Source: Idiomarina xiamenensis 10-D-4 (GTDB taxonomy: Bacteria > Pseudomonadota > Gammaproteobacteria > Enterobacterales > Alteromonadaceae). Taken from it: a DNA stretch of 64,000 nt. The stretch spans positions 124,001-188,000 of the forward strand of contig NZ_AMRG01000004.1 of the NCBI RefSeq assembly GCF_000299895.1. Reading direction: 5' to 3'. Shown piece by piece: positions 35,940-46,467 of this stretch. Position 1 is the stretch's first letter. Each line of letters opens with the position of its first letter. A program made the translations under genes and the position numbers. A model generated the notes under the pieces. It worked only from the letters and a program-made list of their open reading frames with translations. It did no database searches and was not told where the DNA came from.

Positions 35940-36018
35940 AGTCAGCCTGGTCATAGAAAAACGCCGCGCGAGTATAACCGACGCGGCGCTAGACACCAAT
36001 CGTCTTGGTGACGACTGC

Positions 36019-36576
36019 TTAAACTTCCATCAAGTCGTCTTCTTTCGCCTTCAGATGATCATCGATAGCCGCAATATATTTGTCGGTTAACTTTTGGATT
36101 TCATCTGTCGCTTTACGTTCCTCATCTTCGGTGATTTCTTTTTCTTTCAGCAATTCTTTTAAATCGCTGTTAGCATCGCGACGAATGTTACGTACCGCTA
36201 CCCGCCCCTGCTCGGCTTCAGCACGAACAACTTTAACCAAATCGCGACGACGCTCTTCGGTTAATGGCGGCAAAGGTACTCGAATAACAGCACCCGCGGC
36301 AGCTGGGTTCAAGCCTAGGTCAGACTGCATAATAGCCTTTTCTACCGCACCACTCGAGGATTTATCAAATACCGTCAAAGCTAACGTGCGCGAGTCTTCG
36401 GTGGTAATGTTCGCCAATTGGCGTAATGGTGTTTCGGTGCCGTAATAATTGACCGTAATACCGTCTAGTAAGCTAGGATGCGCACGTCCGGTGCGAACTT
36501 TCGCCATTTGACCACGCAGTGCTTCCACACTTTTTTCCATACGCGATTTGGCGTCTTTAATAATGTCGTTAATCAC
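36019..36576 (-). CDS. frr: Ribosome recycling factor
   Basis: Splits post-termination ribosomes with EF-G. 185 residues, standard length. Seen: MRLEKS-equivalent [28 protein letters not shown], the conserved [13 protein letters not shown], and [14 protein letters not shown]. Follows pyrH by 24 bases, the usual order. Confidence 0.97.
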   Translation of the reverse strand: MINDIIKDAKSRMEKSVEALRGQMAKVRTGRAHPSLLDGITVNYYGTETPLRQLANITTEDSRTLALTVFDKSSSGAVEKAIMQSDLGLNPAAAGAVIRVPLPPLTEERRRDLVKVVRAEAEQGRVAVRNIRRDANSDLKELLKEKEITEDEERKATDEIQKLTDKYIAAIDDHLKAKEDDLMEV

Positions 36577-36600
36577 AGTTAAACCCTTTTTAGTGTGAAT

Positions 36601-37341
36601 TTAATCGTTATCAGCCGAGTTACTAATCAAGGTACCTTCCGGCTCACCCATCAATACCGAACGCAGCGCTCCTGGTTTGTTCATGTTAAATACACGAATA
36701 GGCAAACTATAGTCGCGCGCCAGCGTAAACGCTGCTAAATCCATAACTTTTAGTTGTTGTTGTAAAACATCCTGATAGGTGATGTGTTTATACAACTCGG
36801 CATTCGGATCTTTATTCGGATCGGCAGAGTATACCCCATCTACCTTGGTTCCTTTAAGTACTACGTCGGCCTCAATTTCGATACCACGTAAGCAAGCCGC
36901 TGAATCGGTGGTAAAAAATGGGTTGCCGGTTCCGGCAGAAAATATCACGACGCGGCCCGATTTCAGTAGGCTGATCGCCTCTGCCCAATTGTAGCTATCA
37001 CAGACCCCGGTCAGTTCAATGGCCGACATCAGTCGTGCATTAACAAACGCCCGGTGCAAGGCATCGCGCATCGCTAAGCCATTCATTACCGTTGCTAGCA
37101 TGCCCATGTGGTCGCCCACAACCCGGTTCATACCCGCTTTGGCTAGGCCTTCACCGCGGAACAAATTACCACCACCGATAACTAACCCGACCTGAACCCC
37201 GAGCTCGACCAGCTCTTTGATTTCTTGCGCCATGCGGTCTAGCACTTTGGCATCAATGCCAAAAGGTTCATCACCCATCAGGGCTTCACCGCTAAGTTTC
37301 AATAAAATGCGTCGATATTGAGGTTTTGGATGGGTGCTCAT
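36601..37341 (-). CDS. pyrH: Uridylate kinase
   Basis: UMP kinase of the amino-acid-kinase fold, hexameric, GTP-activated and UTP-inhibited. 246 residues: [62 protein letters not shown], then the C-terminal [11 protein letters not shown]. Separated from tsf by a terminator hairpin, so it probably has its own promoter or is reached by read-through. Confidence 0.97.
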   Translation of the reverse strand: MSTHPKPQYRRILLKLSGEALMGDEPFGIDAKVLDRMAQEIKELVELGVQVGLVIGGGNLFRGEGLAKAGMNRVVGDHMGMLATVMNGLAMRDALHRAFVNARLMSAIELTGVCDSYNWAEAISLLKSGRVVIFSAGTGNPFFTTDSAACLRGIEIEADVVLKGTKVDGVYSADPNKDPNAELYKHITYQDVLQQQLKVMDLAAFTLARDYSLPIRVFNMNKPGALRSVLMGEPEGTLISNSADND

Positions 37342-37365
37342 AGCTACAGTTTCCGTTTTTTTGTC

Positions 37366-37400
37366 AAAAAAAACCGCGTCCTGAATAACCAGAACGCGGT
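37366..37400 (-). terminator. Rho-independent terminator after tsf
   Basis: On the minus strand arms ACCGCGTTCTG and CAGGACGCGGT (37390-37400 and 37373-37383; one G-U pair) around a 6-base loop, followed by eight U. It separates rpsB-tsf from pyrH. Confidence 0.9.
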
Positions 37401-37442
37401 CACTTTTATTAGCGTGTAAGTCGTAGCAAAAACGACACGGGC

Positions 37443-38321
37443 TTAGCCCTTGTTCGCCGCCGCTACTTGAGCTTGAACTTCAGAAGCAAAATCTTCTTCT
37501 TTACGCTCAATACCCTCGCCGACTTCAAAGCGTACGAATGTGACAACGTCAGCACCCGCTTTCTTCAGCAATTCAGCCACGGTGATCGATGGGTCTTTAA
37601 CGAAAGGTTGACCAGTCAGGCTGATTTCGCCAGTAAACTTACGCATACGGCCTTCAACCATCTTCTCAGCGATCTCTTTAGGCTTACCGCTTTGCATGGC
37701 GATATCAACCTGAATTTCACGCTCTTTAGCAACTACTTCGGCGCTTACGTCTTCAGGCTTAACGAACTGAGGTGCGCTTGCCGCAACGTGCATGCACAGG
37801 TCGCGCGCTAAGTCAGCGTCACCGCCGGTAATAGCGACAGCAACACCAATGCGGTTACCGTGTACATAAGTCTCAACCAGATCACCAGCTTCAACCGTCG
37901 CAACACGACGCACGTTGATGTTCTCACCAATTTTAGCAACCAGCGTAGAACGCGCTTCTTCAACGCTAACACCGTCAAAATCAGCTTGCTTTAATGACTC
38001 AACGTTGTTTTCTTTGTTGTTGAATGCAACATTAATAAGCTTATCGCCAAAGGCCAAGAAGCTGCTGTCACGAGCAACAAAGTCAGTTTCGCTGTTTAAC
38101 TCAACCAAGGTACCTACGTTACCCTCAGCTTTGGTTAAGATGATACCTTCAGCAGCGATACGGCCTGCTTTTTTAGCCGCTTTCGCTTGACCGTTTTTGC
38201 GCATTTCTTCAATGGCAGCTTCGATATCGCCATTGGTTTCTTGCAACGCTTTTTTACAGTCCATCATGCCAGCGCCTGTGCGCTCGCGCAGTTCTTTTAC
38301 CAGAGCTGCTGTAATAGCCAT
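37443..38321 (-). CDS. tsf: Elongation factor Ts
   Basis: Nucleotide exchange factor for EF-Tu. 292 residues from ATG 38321, which has GAGGAC upstream. A longer frame begins at 38399 inside rpsB and is rejected. Seen: [20 protein letters not shown] (UBA-like domain), [17 protein letters not shown], and the core with [11 protein letters not shown]. Second gene of the rpsB-tsf operon, 13 bases after rpsB. Confidence 0.97.
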   Translation of the reverse strand: MAITAALVKELRERTGAGMMDCKKALQETNGDIEAAIEEMRKNGQAKAAKKAGRIAAEGIILTKAEGNVGTLVELNSETDFVARDSSFLAFGDKLINVAFNNKENNVESLKQADFDGVSVEEARSTLVAKIGENINVRRVATVEAGDLVETYVHGNRIGVAVAITGGDADLARDLCMHVAASAPQFVKPEDVSAEVVAKEREIQVDIAMQSGKPKEIAEKMVEGRMRKFTGEISLTGQPFVKDPSITVAELLKKAGADVVTFVRFEVGEGIERKEEDFASEVQAQVAAANKG

Positions 38322-38334
38322 GAATGAAGTCCTC

Positions 38335-39063
38335 TTATTCAGTTTCTTCGATGAAGCCGTCTGCTTCTGCTGCTTCTGGAGCGGCATTGCGAGCTTCATT
38401 GATTGCGTTAGCTGCTGAACCTAAGTACAAGTTCACCGCACGGATAGCATCGTCGTTACCAGGGATAACGTAGTCAACGCCATCAGGGTTAGAGTTAGTA
38501 TCAACCACCGCTACAACAGGGATACCCAGGTTGTTAGCTTCTTTAATCGCGATGTGCTCGTGGTCAGCGTCGATAACAAAAATCACGTCAGGCAAACCGC
38601 CCATGTTTTTGATACCACCCAAGCTTTTCTCAAGCTTTTCCATTTCGCGGGTGTTCATCAACGCTTCTTTCTTAGTCAGCTTATCGAACGTACCGTCTTG
38701 ACTCATAGTTTCTAAGTCTTTCAGACGCTTGATTGACTGACGCACGGTTTTCCAGTTAGTCAACATACCGCCCAACCAGCGATGGTTAACGTAAAACTGG
38801 TTACAGTTGTTTGCTGCTTCTTTGACTGACTCTGCAGCAGCGCGCTTAGTACCAACGAATAAAATCTTACCTTTGTTTGAAGAAACGTGCTGCATATAGT
38901 TCAGCGCGCTGTTAAACATAGGTACGGTTTTTTCAAGGTTGATAATATGAATGCGGTTGCGAGCACCGAAGATGAAAGGCTTCATTTTCGGGTTCCAGAA
39001 ACGGGTTTGGTGACCGAAGTGGACACCCGCTTTAAGCATGTCACGCATTGACACGTTTGCCAT
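38335..39063 (-). CDS. rpsB: 30S ribosomal protein S2
   Basis: 242 residues. Seen: [24 protein letters not shown], the coiled-coil insertion [13 protein letters not shown] ... [49 protein letters not shown], ending with an acidic tail. First gene of rpsB-tsf, with a structured leader. Confidence 0.98.
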   Translation of the reverse strand: MANVSMRDMLKAGVHFGHQTRFWNPKMKPFIFGARNRIHIINLEKTVPMFNSALNYMQHVSSNKGKILFVGTKRAAAESVKEAANNCNQFYVNHRWLGGMLTNWKTVRQSIKRLKDLETMSQDGTFDKLTKKEALMNTREMEKLEKSLGGIKNMGGLPDVIFVIDADHEHIAIKEANNLGIPVVAVVDTNSNPDGVDYVIPGNDDAIRAVNLYLGSAANAINEARNAAPEAAEADGFIEETE

Positions 39064-39082
39064 AATCTTTTTCCTTTTTAGG

Positions 39083-39111
39083 GGGTTAGGCCTCCATACA
39101 TCCCATAACCC
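39083..39111 (-). promoter_or_regulatory. rpsB leader stem-loop, probable S2 autoregulatory site
   Basis: In the rpsB transcript GGGTTA pairs with TAACCC (39106-39111 with 39083-39088) closing a loop TGGGATGTATGGAGGCC, about 20 bases before the ribosome-binding site. S2 represses rpsB-tsf through its leader in E. coli and the leader element is conserved in Gammaproteobacteria. Assignment here is by position and the loop sequence as I remember it, not by a covariance search. Confidence 0.6.
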
Positions 39112-39254
39112 GACCCGTGTTCAACACCCTGTGTTTAACACTAGGCACCCCGGACTATGTGTCGATGTATGTGTGGTTTTAATTGTTTAATTAACGCCAA
39201 CGATTTATCGTCGACGACTATCGCAAATTACATTGACGGTGATTTGCGAGGCGC

Positions 39255-39284
39255 TTTATACCATATTTTGCGCTGTTTGAGCAA
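39255..39284 (-). promoter_or_regulatory. Probable rpsB promoter
   Basis: On the minus strand TTGCTC (39279-39284), 18 bases, then TATAAA (39255-39260) preceded by TGG. The following GCGCCTCGC is a GC-rich discriminator typical of ribosomal genes. Confidence 0.5.
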
Positions 39285-39445
39285 GCCAAAAACAGTTTTT
39301 ATCGGTTCCTGTTTAAGCCATAAATTAACGCTTAGCGTTACCACCAAGCTAACGCCCAGCCGCATGCTAGCGCTAGCACCAAAGCCGCTTTCCTGCTAGC
39401 ATACGCAGACCTTGAAGTAAGCCTTGATGAGTGACGAGGATAAGC

Positions 39446-40228
39446 ATGGCAATCACCATAAAAACGCCAGAAGAAATCGAAAAAATGCGCGCAGCGGGCC
39501 GTTTGGCCGCGTCAGTACTAGAAATGATCGGCGAGCATGTCAAAGCAGGCGTCACCACCGCCGAACTGGATAAAATTTGTCACGACTATATTATTGAGCA
39601 CGGCGCTACCCCTGCTCCGCTCAATTATCACGGTTTTCCAAAATCGATTTGCACCTCATTAAATCATTGCGTTTGTCACGGTATTCCAAACGATAAACCG
39701 TTAAAAGACGGCGACATCATGAATATTGACGTAACCGTGAAACTAGACGGCTATCATGGCGATACTTCAAAAATGTTTGTGGTGGGTAAACCGTCAATTC
39801 TAGCCGAGCGTTTAATTCGGGTTACTCAAGAATCCTTATATAAAGCGATCAAAATGGTCAAACCGGGTGTGCAACTTGGCGATTTTGCAGCAGTCATTCA
39901 ACAGCATGCGGAAAGTCACGGTTATTCCATTGTACGTGAGTATTGCGGGCACGGCATTGGCGCCGGTTTTCACGAAGATCCGCAAGTACTGCACTATGGC
40001 CAAGCGGGCACCGGTGAAACCCTGCAAGCTGGCATGTGCCTGACCATTGAGCCGATGGTCAATGCCGGTAAACGACAAACCAAGTTAATGAAAGACGGCT
40101 GGACGGTGTTAACGAAAGACCGCAGTCTGAGCGCGCAATGGGAACACACCTTATTGGTTACCGATGACGGTGTGGAAGTACTCACCCTGCGTAATGACGA
40201 AGATTTAGCTCGCGTGATTAGCGGCTAA
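39446..40228 (+). CDS. map: Type I methionine aminopeptidase
   Basis: Removes the initiator Met from nascent proteins. 260 residues from ATG 39446 (GAGGA upstream; an earlier GTG at 39431 is rejected). The pita-bread fold metal ligands are in order: Asp in MNIDVTVKLDGYHGDTSKMF (two Asp), His in YCGHGIGAGFHEDP, Glu in TIEPMVN and Glu in WEHTLLV. Followed by glnD after 27 bases and divergent from rpsB, as in E. coli. Confidence 0.97.
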   Translation: MAITIKTPEEIEKMRAAGRLAASVLEMIGEHVKAGVTTAELDKICHDYIIEHGATPAPLNYHGFPKSICTSLNHCVCHGIPNDKPLKDGDIMNIDVTVKLDGYHGDTSKMFVVGKPSILAERLIRVTQESLYKAIKMVKPGVQLGDFAAVIQQHAESHGYSIVREYCGHGIGAGFHEDPQVLHYGQAGTGETLQAGMCLTIEPMVNAGKRQTKLMKDGWTVLTKDRSLSAQWEHTLLVTDDGVEVLTLRNDEDLARVISG

Positions 40229-40255
40229 GCAGCAACCAGCGTCGGCGGTAACTTC

Positions 40256-42889
40256 ATGCTTGCAGACTCTTCACTGTTTCAACCGCGCTGGCCAGCAGCG
40301 CTGGATGAACACGCCGTGAATGCCTATCGCGAGCAGATTCAGGCGTATAACGACTGGGCCGAAGCACAGTTTGTTACCGACGACATCGACCATTTGGTAC
40401 ACCACCGCGCGGCCTTTTTCGACCAGTTGTTGTGCCACCTTTGGCAGCAGTTCAAACTGGATCAAGCACCGTTAGCACTGCTTGCCGTAGGCGGTTTTGG
40501 TCGGCAAACGCTGCACCCGGGTTCTGATATCGACCTATTAGTCACCTATCAGCAGCGGCCAACGCCAGTATTAGAGCAGCAAATCAGTCGTTTTATTACT
40601 CTGCTTTGGGATTTACGCATCGACATTGGTCACGCGGTGCGCTCAATAGACGACTGTATGTTGCAAGCGGCGGCGGATATTACGATTGCCACCAACCTGA
40701 TCGAAAATCGTCTGATTTGCGGCGAACAGCAGCTAGCGGAAACGCTGCAACAGCGTATTAACTATGATTTTCCGTGGCAAAGTCGCGATTTTTATCAAGC
40801 TAAGTGCGAAGAACAACAACAGCGTCATCAGCAATACCACGGCACCTCTTACAATCTTGAGCCCAATATCAAGTCTAGCCCCGGCGGCTTGCGCGATGTG
40901 CAGACCATTGGCTGGATTGCTAAGCAGCACTTTAAAACTAAAACCGACGAAAGCTTAGTCGAGTATCGCTACATCAGCGCCGAAGAGTTCTTAGAACTAC
41001 GCGATTGCCAGAACTTTTTATGGCGCATTCGTTATGCCCTGCACCTAGAAGTTGGCAAATGTGAAGACCGCTTACTGTTCGACTTTCAACCCGGCGTTGC
41101 CTCACGTTTAGGTTATGGTAATGAGGGTAAGCATTCGGTCGAGCTGATGATGAAGGATTACTTCAAAACGGTGTTGCAAGTCAGCGAGCTGAACCGCATG
41201 TTGCTGCAGTTTTTCGAGCAAGCGATTTTGGGTGGTCATGACTTAGCCGACGCCGAAGAAATCGACGCCGATTTTGCCATTTTAAGCGAACAGATCATGG
41301 CTCGCCATGACCAAGTTTTTGCCCAACCGCAAAACTTACTACGCTTCTTTTTGCTGATTGCCGAGCATCGGCAAATTAAAGGTATTCACTCGCACACCAT
41401 TCGCTTACTCCGTAATGCACGTGCCGAGCTTAACGATCCACTCAGTCATGATAGCGAGTGCCGACAGTTATTTAAGCAATTACTGCGTCATCCGCGCGGC
41501 TGCGGTTTACCCTTTGCGTTAATGCACCATCACAGTATTTTGGCGCACTATTTACCACAATGGCGACAAATAGTCGGGCAAATGCAGTTTGATTTGTTTC
41601 ACGCTTACACCGTTGATGAACATACTTTCCGTTTAGTGCGTAATCTCTACCGTTACAGCGAAGCCAAATACGCCGCGGAGTTTCCACTCTGCGCCGAACT
41701 GTTGCATCGCATGGCTAAACCAGAATTGCTGTACATTGCGGGTATTTTCCATGATATCGCTAAAGGCCGCGGTGGTGACCACTCAGAATTAGGCGAAATG
41801 GACGTTCGTAATTTCTGTTATCAACACGATTACAGCGACGGCGATACCGAACTGGTGGCGTTTTTGGTGCGTCAGCATTTATTAATGTCGGTGACTGCAC
41901 AAAAACGCGATATACATGACCCCGACGTTATTCGTGAATTCGCCCGTAAAATGGGTTCACAGCAACGCTTAGATTATTTGTATTGTTTAACGGTAGCCGA
42001 TATTCGTGCCACCAACAGCACGCTTTGGAATAACTGGAAGGCAACGCTGTTAGAGGAACTGTATCACGCTACCTCTACTCTGCTTAGCCAATCCAGCGAC
42101 GGCGACGAGCAACCCACTTACGATGTGCGTACTCGCATTAACGAGCATAAAGCCACCGCCATGGCGCTGTTACTTAGCGCTGGCTTTGAACAGCAGCAGG
42201 TTAACGCGCTTTGGGGCCGCTTTACCGCCGATTACTTTTATCGTCATAGTGCCGAACAAGTGGCTTGGCATTCGCAGCATATTTTAAATATCTCGGGCGA
42301 GCACTTACCGTTAATCTTAATCGGTGACGAAAATAAACAAGGCACCACCGAGTTATTCATTTATCATCACGAAGAAAGCCATTTATTTGCGGCGGTAGCA
42401 GCGGTACTCGATAGTCAACGGTTGAGCATTCACGACGCGCAAATTTTGGCCACTCGAGATGGCTATGTAATGGATACCTTTGTGGTATTACAGCATGACG
42501 GCAAGCCGTTAACCGATAGCCAACGTATCGAAGAGCTAAAACAACACTTATTTGATGTGTTGCTGAAACGTCGCAATGTACCGGTAAATCAGCGCCGGTT
42601 ATCGCGTCGCATGCGTAATTTCAGCGTCAAGACGCGGGTTAAGTTTTTAACCAGCCGACATCAAGGCCGTACCGCGTTTGAATTAGTGACGCTCGATCGG
42701 CCTGGACTGGTTGCTAAACTAGCCGCGGTTTTGCAACAATCGGACGTTACCCTATTGGCAGCCAAAATCACCACCATCGGTGAGCAAGCGGAAGATTTAT
42801 TTATTGTTACCTCGGCGCAGCAACGGGCGTTAACCGACGAGCAGCAACAGCATTTACAGGCGCAAATTATTGCCGCCTTAGATCATTAA
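40256..42889 (+). CDS. glnD: Bifunctional PII uridylyltransferase / uridylyl-removing enzyme
   Basis: Senses glutamine and modifies PII proteins (GlnB/GlnK). 877 residues: nucleotidyltransferase domain with GGFGRQTLHPGSDIDLLV (about 80-97), a long linker, HD domain with IFHDIAKGRGGDHSELG (uridylyl removal), and two C-terminal ACT domains (VVLQHDGKPL ..., FELVTLDRPGLVAKLAAVLQ) that bind glutamine. Both activities should be intact. Between map and dapD, the conserved order. Confidence 0.97.
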   Translation: MLADSSLFQPRWPAALDEHAVNAYREQIQAYNDWAEAQFVTDDIDHLVHHRAAFFDQLLCHLWQQFKLDQAPLALLAVGGFGRQTLHPGSDIDLLVTYQQRPTPVLEQQISRFITLLWDLRIDIGHAVRSIDDCMLQAAADITIATNLIENRLICGEQQLAETLQQRINYDFPWQSRDFYQAKCEEQQQRHQQYHGTSYNLEPNIKSSPGGLRDVQTIGWIAKQHFKTKTDESLVEYRYISAEEFLELRDCQNFLWRIRYALHLEVGKCEDRLLFDFQPGVASRLGYGNEGKHSVELMMKDYFKTVLQVSELNRMLLQFFEQAILGGHDLADAEEIDADFAILSEQIMARHDQVFAQPQNLLRFFLLIAEHRQIKGIHSHTIRLLRNARAELNDPLSHDSECRQLFKQLLRHPRGCGLPFALMHHHSILAHYLPQWRQIVGQMQFDLFHAYTVDEHTFRLVRNLYRYSEAKYAAEFPLCAELLHRMAKPELLYIAGIFHDIAKGRGGDHSELGEMDVRNFCYQHDYSDGDTELVAFLVRQHLLMSVTAQKRDIHDPDVIREFARKMGSQQRLDYLYCLTVADIRATNSTLWNNWKATLLEELYHATSTLLSQSSDGDEQPTYDVRTRINEHKATAMALLLSAGFEQQQVNALWGRFTADYFYRHSAEQVAWHSQHILNISGEHLPLILIGDENKQGTTELFIYHHEESHLFAAVAAVLDSQRLSIHDAQILATRDGYVMDTFVVLQHDGKPLTDSQRIEELKQHLFDVLLKRRNVPVNQRRLSRRMRNFSVKTRVKFLTSRHQGRTAFELVTLDRPGLVAKLAAVLQQSDVTLLAAKITTIGEQAEDLFIVTSAQQRALTDEQQQHLQAQIIAALDH

Positions 42890-42931
42890 GTTTTCAGTTA
42901 ATTTTACCTTTTAGGAAGTGGCGTAATCGCA

Positions 42932-43756
42932 ATGAACGATTTAAAGCAGTTAATTAACGATGCCTTTGAGCAACGCAACCATTTAGGCCCTAAAACCGAT
43001 AACGACGAATTGCGCGAGGGTGTGCGCTACGTTATCGATCAAATCGACCGCGGCGAACTGCGCGTGGCCGAGAAGATTGCTGGCGAATGGGTGGTGCACC
43101 AATGGCTGAAGAAAGCCGTGCTGTTGTCGTTTCGTTTAAACGACAACTACTTAACCGATGGCGGCGAGACCCGCTTTTGGGACAAAGTACCGGCTAAATT
43201 TGCCGATTATGACAGCGCTCGCTTCCGTGCCGAGGGTATGCGCGTGGTGCCGCCAGCGATGGTGCGTAAAGGCGCTTATATCGGCCGCAATGTGGTGGTC
43301 ATGCCATCGTACGTCAATATTGGTGCATACGTTGGCGACGGCACCATGGTCGACACCTGGGCGACCGTCGGTTCATGCGCGCAAATCGGTAGCAACGTTC
43401 ACCTGTCCGGCGGCGTTGGCATTGGCGGCGTGTTAGAGCCACTGCAAGCCAACCCAACCATCATCGAAGACAACTGTTTTATCGGTGCTCGCTCAGAGAT
43501 CGTCGAGGGCGTGATTGTCGAACAAGGCGCAGTGATATCAATGGGGGTTTATATCGGTCAAAGCACCCGTATTTATGACCGTGAAAACGACAAGGTCATG
43601 TATGGCCGTGTGCCAGCAGGTGCCGTTGTAGTGCCGGGTTCACTGCCGGCAAAAGACGGAAGCCATAGCTTATATGCCGCCATTATCGTCAAGCGCGTCG
43701 ATGCGCAAACACGTGAAAAGGTCGGTATTAACGCCCTATTACGCGGTGCCGAATAA
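42932..43756 (+). CDS. dapD: Tetrahydrodipicolinate N-succinyltransferase
   Basis: Succinylase step of the lysine/meso-diaminopimelate pathway. 274 residues, N-terminal helical domain then left-handed beta helix ([56 protein letters not shown]), ending with [21 protein letters not shown]. 42 bases after glnD. Convergent with truC over a shared hairpin. Confidence 0.97.
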   Translation: MNDLKQLINDAFEQRNHLGPKTDNDELREGVRYVIDQIDRGELRVAEKIAGEWVVHQWLKKAVLLSFRLNDNYLTDGGETRFWDKVPAKFADYDSARFRAEGMRVVPPAMVRKGAYIGRNVVVMPSYVNIGAYVGDGTMVDTWATVGSCAQIGSNVHLSGGVGIGGVLEPLQANPTIIEDNCFIGARSEIVEGVIVEQGAVISMGVYIGQSTRIYDRENDKVMYGRVPAGAVVVPGSLPAKDGSHSLYAAIIVKRVDAQTREKVGINALLRGAE

Positions 43757-43780
43757 GCTTAGCCGCTGCTACGGCTAAGC
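43757..43780. terminator. Convergent hairpin between dapD and truC
   Basis: Arms GCTTAGCCG (43757-43765) and CGGCTAAGC (43772-43780) with a 6-base loop. It begins right after the dapD stop and contains the truC stop. No long U-tract on either side, so termination is probable but not certain. Confidence 0.55.
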
Positions 43781-44530
43781 GTTTAAAGCCATCAGTTGCT
43801 GCTGTAGCGTTGCTGGCATGACCGTTTTGAACGGCTCCAACAGCGCTGGCGGCAACGCTGTGGTTACCTGCAAACGTTGGCCGGTCAGTGGATGGCTAAA
43901 ACTCAAGCGGCTGGCATTCAGCAACAGCCGCTGAATATTAAAATGCTCACGGAAAAAACGGTTATGACGACCGTCGCCATGATTGGTATCGCCAACAATC
44001 GGATGTCGTATATGCGACATATGCCGTCTTAGCTGGTGCTTACGACCGGTTTTTGGCGTTAATTCAACTAACGAGTAACGACTAGTCGCATGCTTTTTGC
44101 TCACCGCAAATGGCAGTTCAATTTGCGCCAACCGCCGGTATTCGGTCAATGCCGGTTGCGCCGCTTTGTCTGGGTCAGCCAGTTCATCGGCATAAGCGTC
44201 CAGCTCTTCTTTCAAGGCATAATCGATGACACCCTGCTCGGCGACATAACCACGCACCACCGCGTGATAAGTTTTGTCGACTTGGCGATTGGCAAACGCC
44301 TCACTCATCTGCCGCGCTACCTCACTTGATAGCGCGAACATCAATAGCCCTGAGGTTGGCCGATCCAAGCGATGCACGGGATACACGTACTGGCCTAACT
44401 GGTCGCGTAATAGTTGCATGGCAAACTGTTTGGCGTCGCTAGCAATGCGACTACGATGCACCAACAAGCCCGCGGGCTTATCAATCACCACGATATCGTT
44501 ATCGGCATAACGAATACTTAACTCATTCAT
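43775..44530 (-). CDS. truC: tRNA pseudouridine(65) synthase TruC
   Basis: RluA-family pseudouridine synthase acting on U65 of some tRNAs. About 251 residues. Catalytic motif HRLDRPTSGLLMF (Asp), preceded by VVIDKPAGLLVHRS; later LVELTPKTGRKHQLRRHMSHI and HPIVGDTNHGDGRHNRFF, typical of TruC. ATG 44530 is used; the frame is open to a TTG at 44536, next to the yqcC stop. Pairs with yqcC as in E. coli. Confidence 0.93.
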   Translation of the reverse strand: MNELSIRYADNDIVVIDKPAGLLVHRSRIASDAKQFAMQLLRDQLGQYVYPVHRLDRPTSGLLMFALSSEVARQMSEAFANRQVDKTYHAVVRGYVAEQGVIDYALKEELDAYADELADPDKAAQPALTEYRRLAQIELPFAVSKKHATSRYSLVELTPKTGRKHQLRRHMSHIRHPIVGDTNHGDGRHNRFFREHFNIQRLLLNASRLSFSHPLTGQRLQVTTALPPALLEPFKTVMPATLQQQLMALNA

Positions 44531-44536
44531 CGGCAA

Positions 44537-44905
44537 TTACTCATGTTCAGCGGCGTCATCGTCTTGCAGTGGATCCTGTCCGCTCAATAACACATCAAGT
44601 TGGCGAATGTGTTCAACCAATATCAGATAGCCGTTGTCTTGCTGGATGTGCGCCTGATACACCTGCGCAGCCATTGGACTAATGGCAATATTTTCGGGCA
44701 GCATTAAGCGTCCGTCGATCAAAGCGCGCATGCGCGGCAATAAAATGAACTGTAACCACTGATGAAAATGCAAGGTATCAACTGCGAAGGGTTGTTCGCT
44801 AGCTAGTGCGGCTGCCGACGGCGGTTGACTTTGCCATAGCTCAAGCTGTTGTAATTGAGCTTCAATGGCGTCCAGTAACGCCTGAGTTTGCTGATATTTT
44901 GCCAT
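44537..44905 (-). CDS. yqcC: YqcC family protein (DUF446)
   Basis: Small helical protein of about 122 residues. Seen: LLDAIEAQLQQLELWQSQPP and the family-typical PFAVDTLHFHQWLQFILLPRM (a W-x-F-x-x-x-L-P-R-M pattern). No catalytic residues are known. ATG 44905 is preferred over the GTG at 44914. Seven bases before truC, the E. coli neighbour, hence probably co-transcribed. Function unknown. Confidence 0.9.
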   Translation of the reverse strand: MAKYQQTQALLDAIEAQLQQLELWQSQPPSAAALASEQPFAVDTLHFHQWLQFILLPRMRALIDGRLMLPENIAISPMAAQVYQAHIQQDNGYLILVEHIRQLDVLLSGQDPLQDDDAAEHE

Positions 44906-45109
44906 GATCCCCACTGTTTAGTTGTCATTCACTCGCTATTATCGATGTGCTTAGATACCATCGACTTACTGCGCAACGGCCTGCACCGGTTTCATAAAAA
45001 CGACTCGAAAGCCAATGCGCAAGCCCCTATAATAGGCGCTCACAAGGGTAAAGGATTGCCGTTTAAATGCAAGCCAATAGCAACGCGAAAGATAAACCAT
45101 GGGTAGACA

Positions 45110-46162
45110 ATGACTGAGGTGATTAACAGCTTAGGTGAGTTTTTACAAAACGCCGATGCCGATTACTGGGTATTTGATATTGGCCGCCGTTTGCAAACCC
45201 TCGACCACGAGCAATTTGCTGCCATCGAGCAACAGCGGCAGGCGTATCCTTATCCGTTACAGCGCCACGCCTGGCTGGCGGTCTGTTTTTGGCACCGGCA
45301 ACGCCCTCAACAACCCTATTTGTGGTTCTTAAAGCTACCACTGGATGAACGTGGTTTGCTCAACAGCGCCGCGCGTAATCAATTTTTACTACAGGTTATG
45401 GAAGCGTTGGGCGCGCAGGTTACCGCCGAGATCAGCGAAGCACAGCAGCAGCAACTGCAACAAAACCCGTTTTTATTCACCCCAAGCGAAGACAAGCGCG
45501 CGGCCTTGCATGCGCAGCTGCAAGTTCGTCGGCAACAACCGCCATCGATTCATTTTGAGGCAGTACAACAGTACTTTGCCGCACAGGCCAACAATAGCGA
45601 TAGCGCTCCAGCACAACGCTGGCAAGATATCGGCTTACAAGGCCTGCACGATGTCGCCGCCCGGTTAATGCAAGACGCCAATTTGACCACGCAACTGAGT
45701 GCTTGTTATACGCAATTACCGCTAGCCGTGTTGCGGCCATTAACCGTTGCCTTAGAAAATACTCAACCTCCGCCAGCCCTACGTGACGCATTGCTGCGCT
45801 ACTTCACCCAGCTCAACGCCGGTGAGCGTCGTAGTTTATGCCTGCGTGCATTAGCCGGTTGTGCCGAACAGCCAATGGTCAGCCAATGTTTACGCCAACC
45901 ATTAGCCGCCGCCCACGATGCCAACTATGAGCTAGACGAACTGATCGTCATCGCGGCGCGGTTATGGCCACTGCTAGACGATGCCAAGGCGCTTCAACAG
46001 TATTTGTTGTTGCTTAGTCAGCAACCCCATAGCACTTTTACCGCGTTGTTTGCCGAACTGGTCAGTTTGCCAGCGTTACGACCGCAACTATTGGCGCTAT
46101 TACAACAAACCAACTTGCCCGACGCATTGCAGCAAGCACTGCAAAGGATGCGTTCGTCATGA
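45110..46162 (+). CDS. DUF3549 family protein
   Basis: 350 residues, soluble, mostly helical, very rich in Gln, Leu and Ala. The N-terminus INSLGEFLQNADADYWVFDIGRR and the PLQRHAWLAVCFWH ... YLWFLKLPLDERGLL segments are characteristic of DUF3549, found in Vibrio and Alteromonas relatives with no known function. The C-terminal part reads like HEAT-type helical repeats. Overlaps the next gene by 4 bases. Confidence 0.88.
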   Translation: MTEVINSLGEFLQNADADYWVFDIGRRLQTLDHEQFAAIEQQRQAYPYPLQRHAWLAVCFWHRQRPQQPYLWFLKLPLDERGLLNSAARNQFLLQVMEALGAQVTAEISEAQQQQLQQNPFLFTPSEDKRAALHAQLQVRRQQPPSIHFEAVQQYFAAQANNSDSAPAQRWQDIGLQGLHDVAARLMQDANLTTQLSACYTQLPLAVLRPLTVALENTQPPPALRDALLRYFTQLNAGERRSLCLRALAGCAEQPMVSQCLRQPLAAAHDANYELDELIVIAARLWPLLDDAKALQQYLLLLSQQPHSTFTALFAELVSLPALRPQLLALLQQTNLPDALQQALQRMRSS

Positions 46163-46467
46163 CGCTATTTGACGCCTGGTTGCTGATAGCAATTGGCCTA
46201 CTGGGTTGGCTGTTTTGGCTGTGGCGCCAGCAGTCCGAACGCGCTCGCCAACAAGCACAACGCTATTGTCAGCAACAACAATTACAATTGCTGGAAGTTT
46301 ACCGGGGTAAAGGTCGATTTTGTCGTCATCAGGGCCGCTTGGGTTGGCTCAGTCACTTTCAATTCGACTTCAGTAGCGACGGCGAAAGCCGCTACCAAGG
46401 CGATTTATGGATGTTCAACGGTAAATTAACCAGCATCGAAACGCCTGCCTACCGCTTACCGAACTGA
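46159..46467 (+). CDS. DUF3301 family membrane protein
   Basis: 102 residues with one N-terminal TM (LLIAIGLLGWLFWLW) and a cytoplasmic domain. Family features: RYCQQQQLQLLEVYR after the TM and a FQFDFSSDGESRYQGDLWM strand pair, as in DUF3301 proteins, which are usually next to DUF3549. ATGA overlap with DUF3549 indicates coupling. Function unknown. Confidence 0.88.
   Translation: MTLFDAWLLIAIGLLGWLFWLWRQQSERARQQAQRYCQQQQLQLLEVYRGKGRFCRHQGRLGWLSHFQFDFSSDGESRYQGDLWMFNGKLTSIETPAYRLPN

Larger units (their letters stand above)
39064..39445. other. Divergent rpsB/map intergenic region
   Basis: About 380 bases without a gene. The left third is the rpsB leader with the stem-loop described separately and the rpsB promoter near 39255-39284. 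The right part must hold the map promoter; no strong consensus was seen there. Confidence 0.7.
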
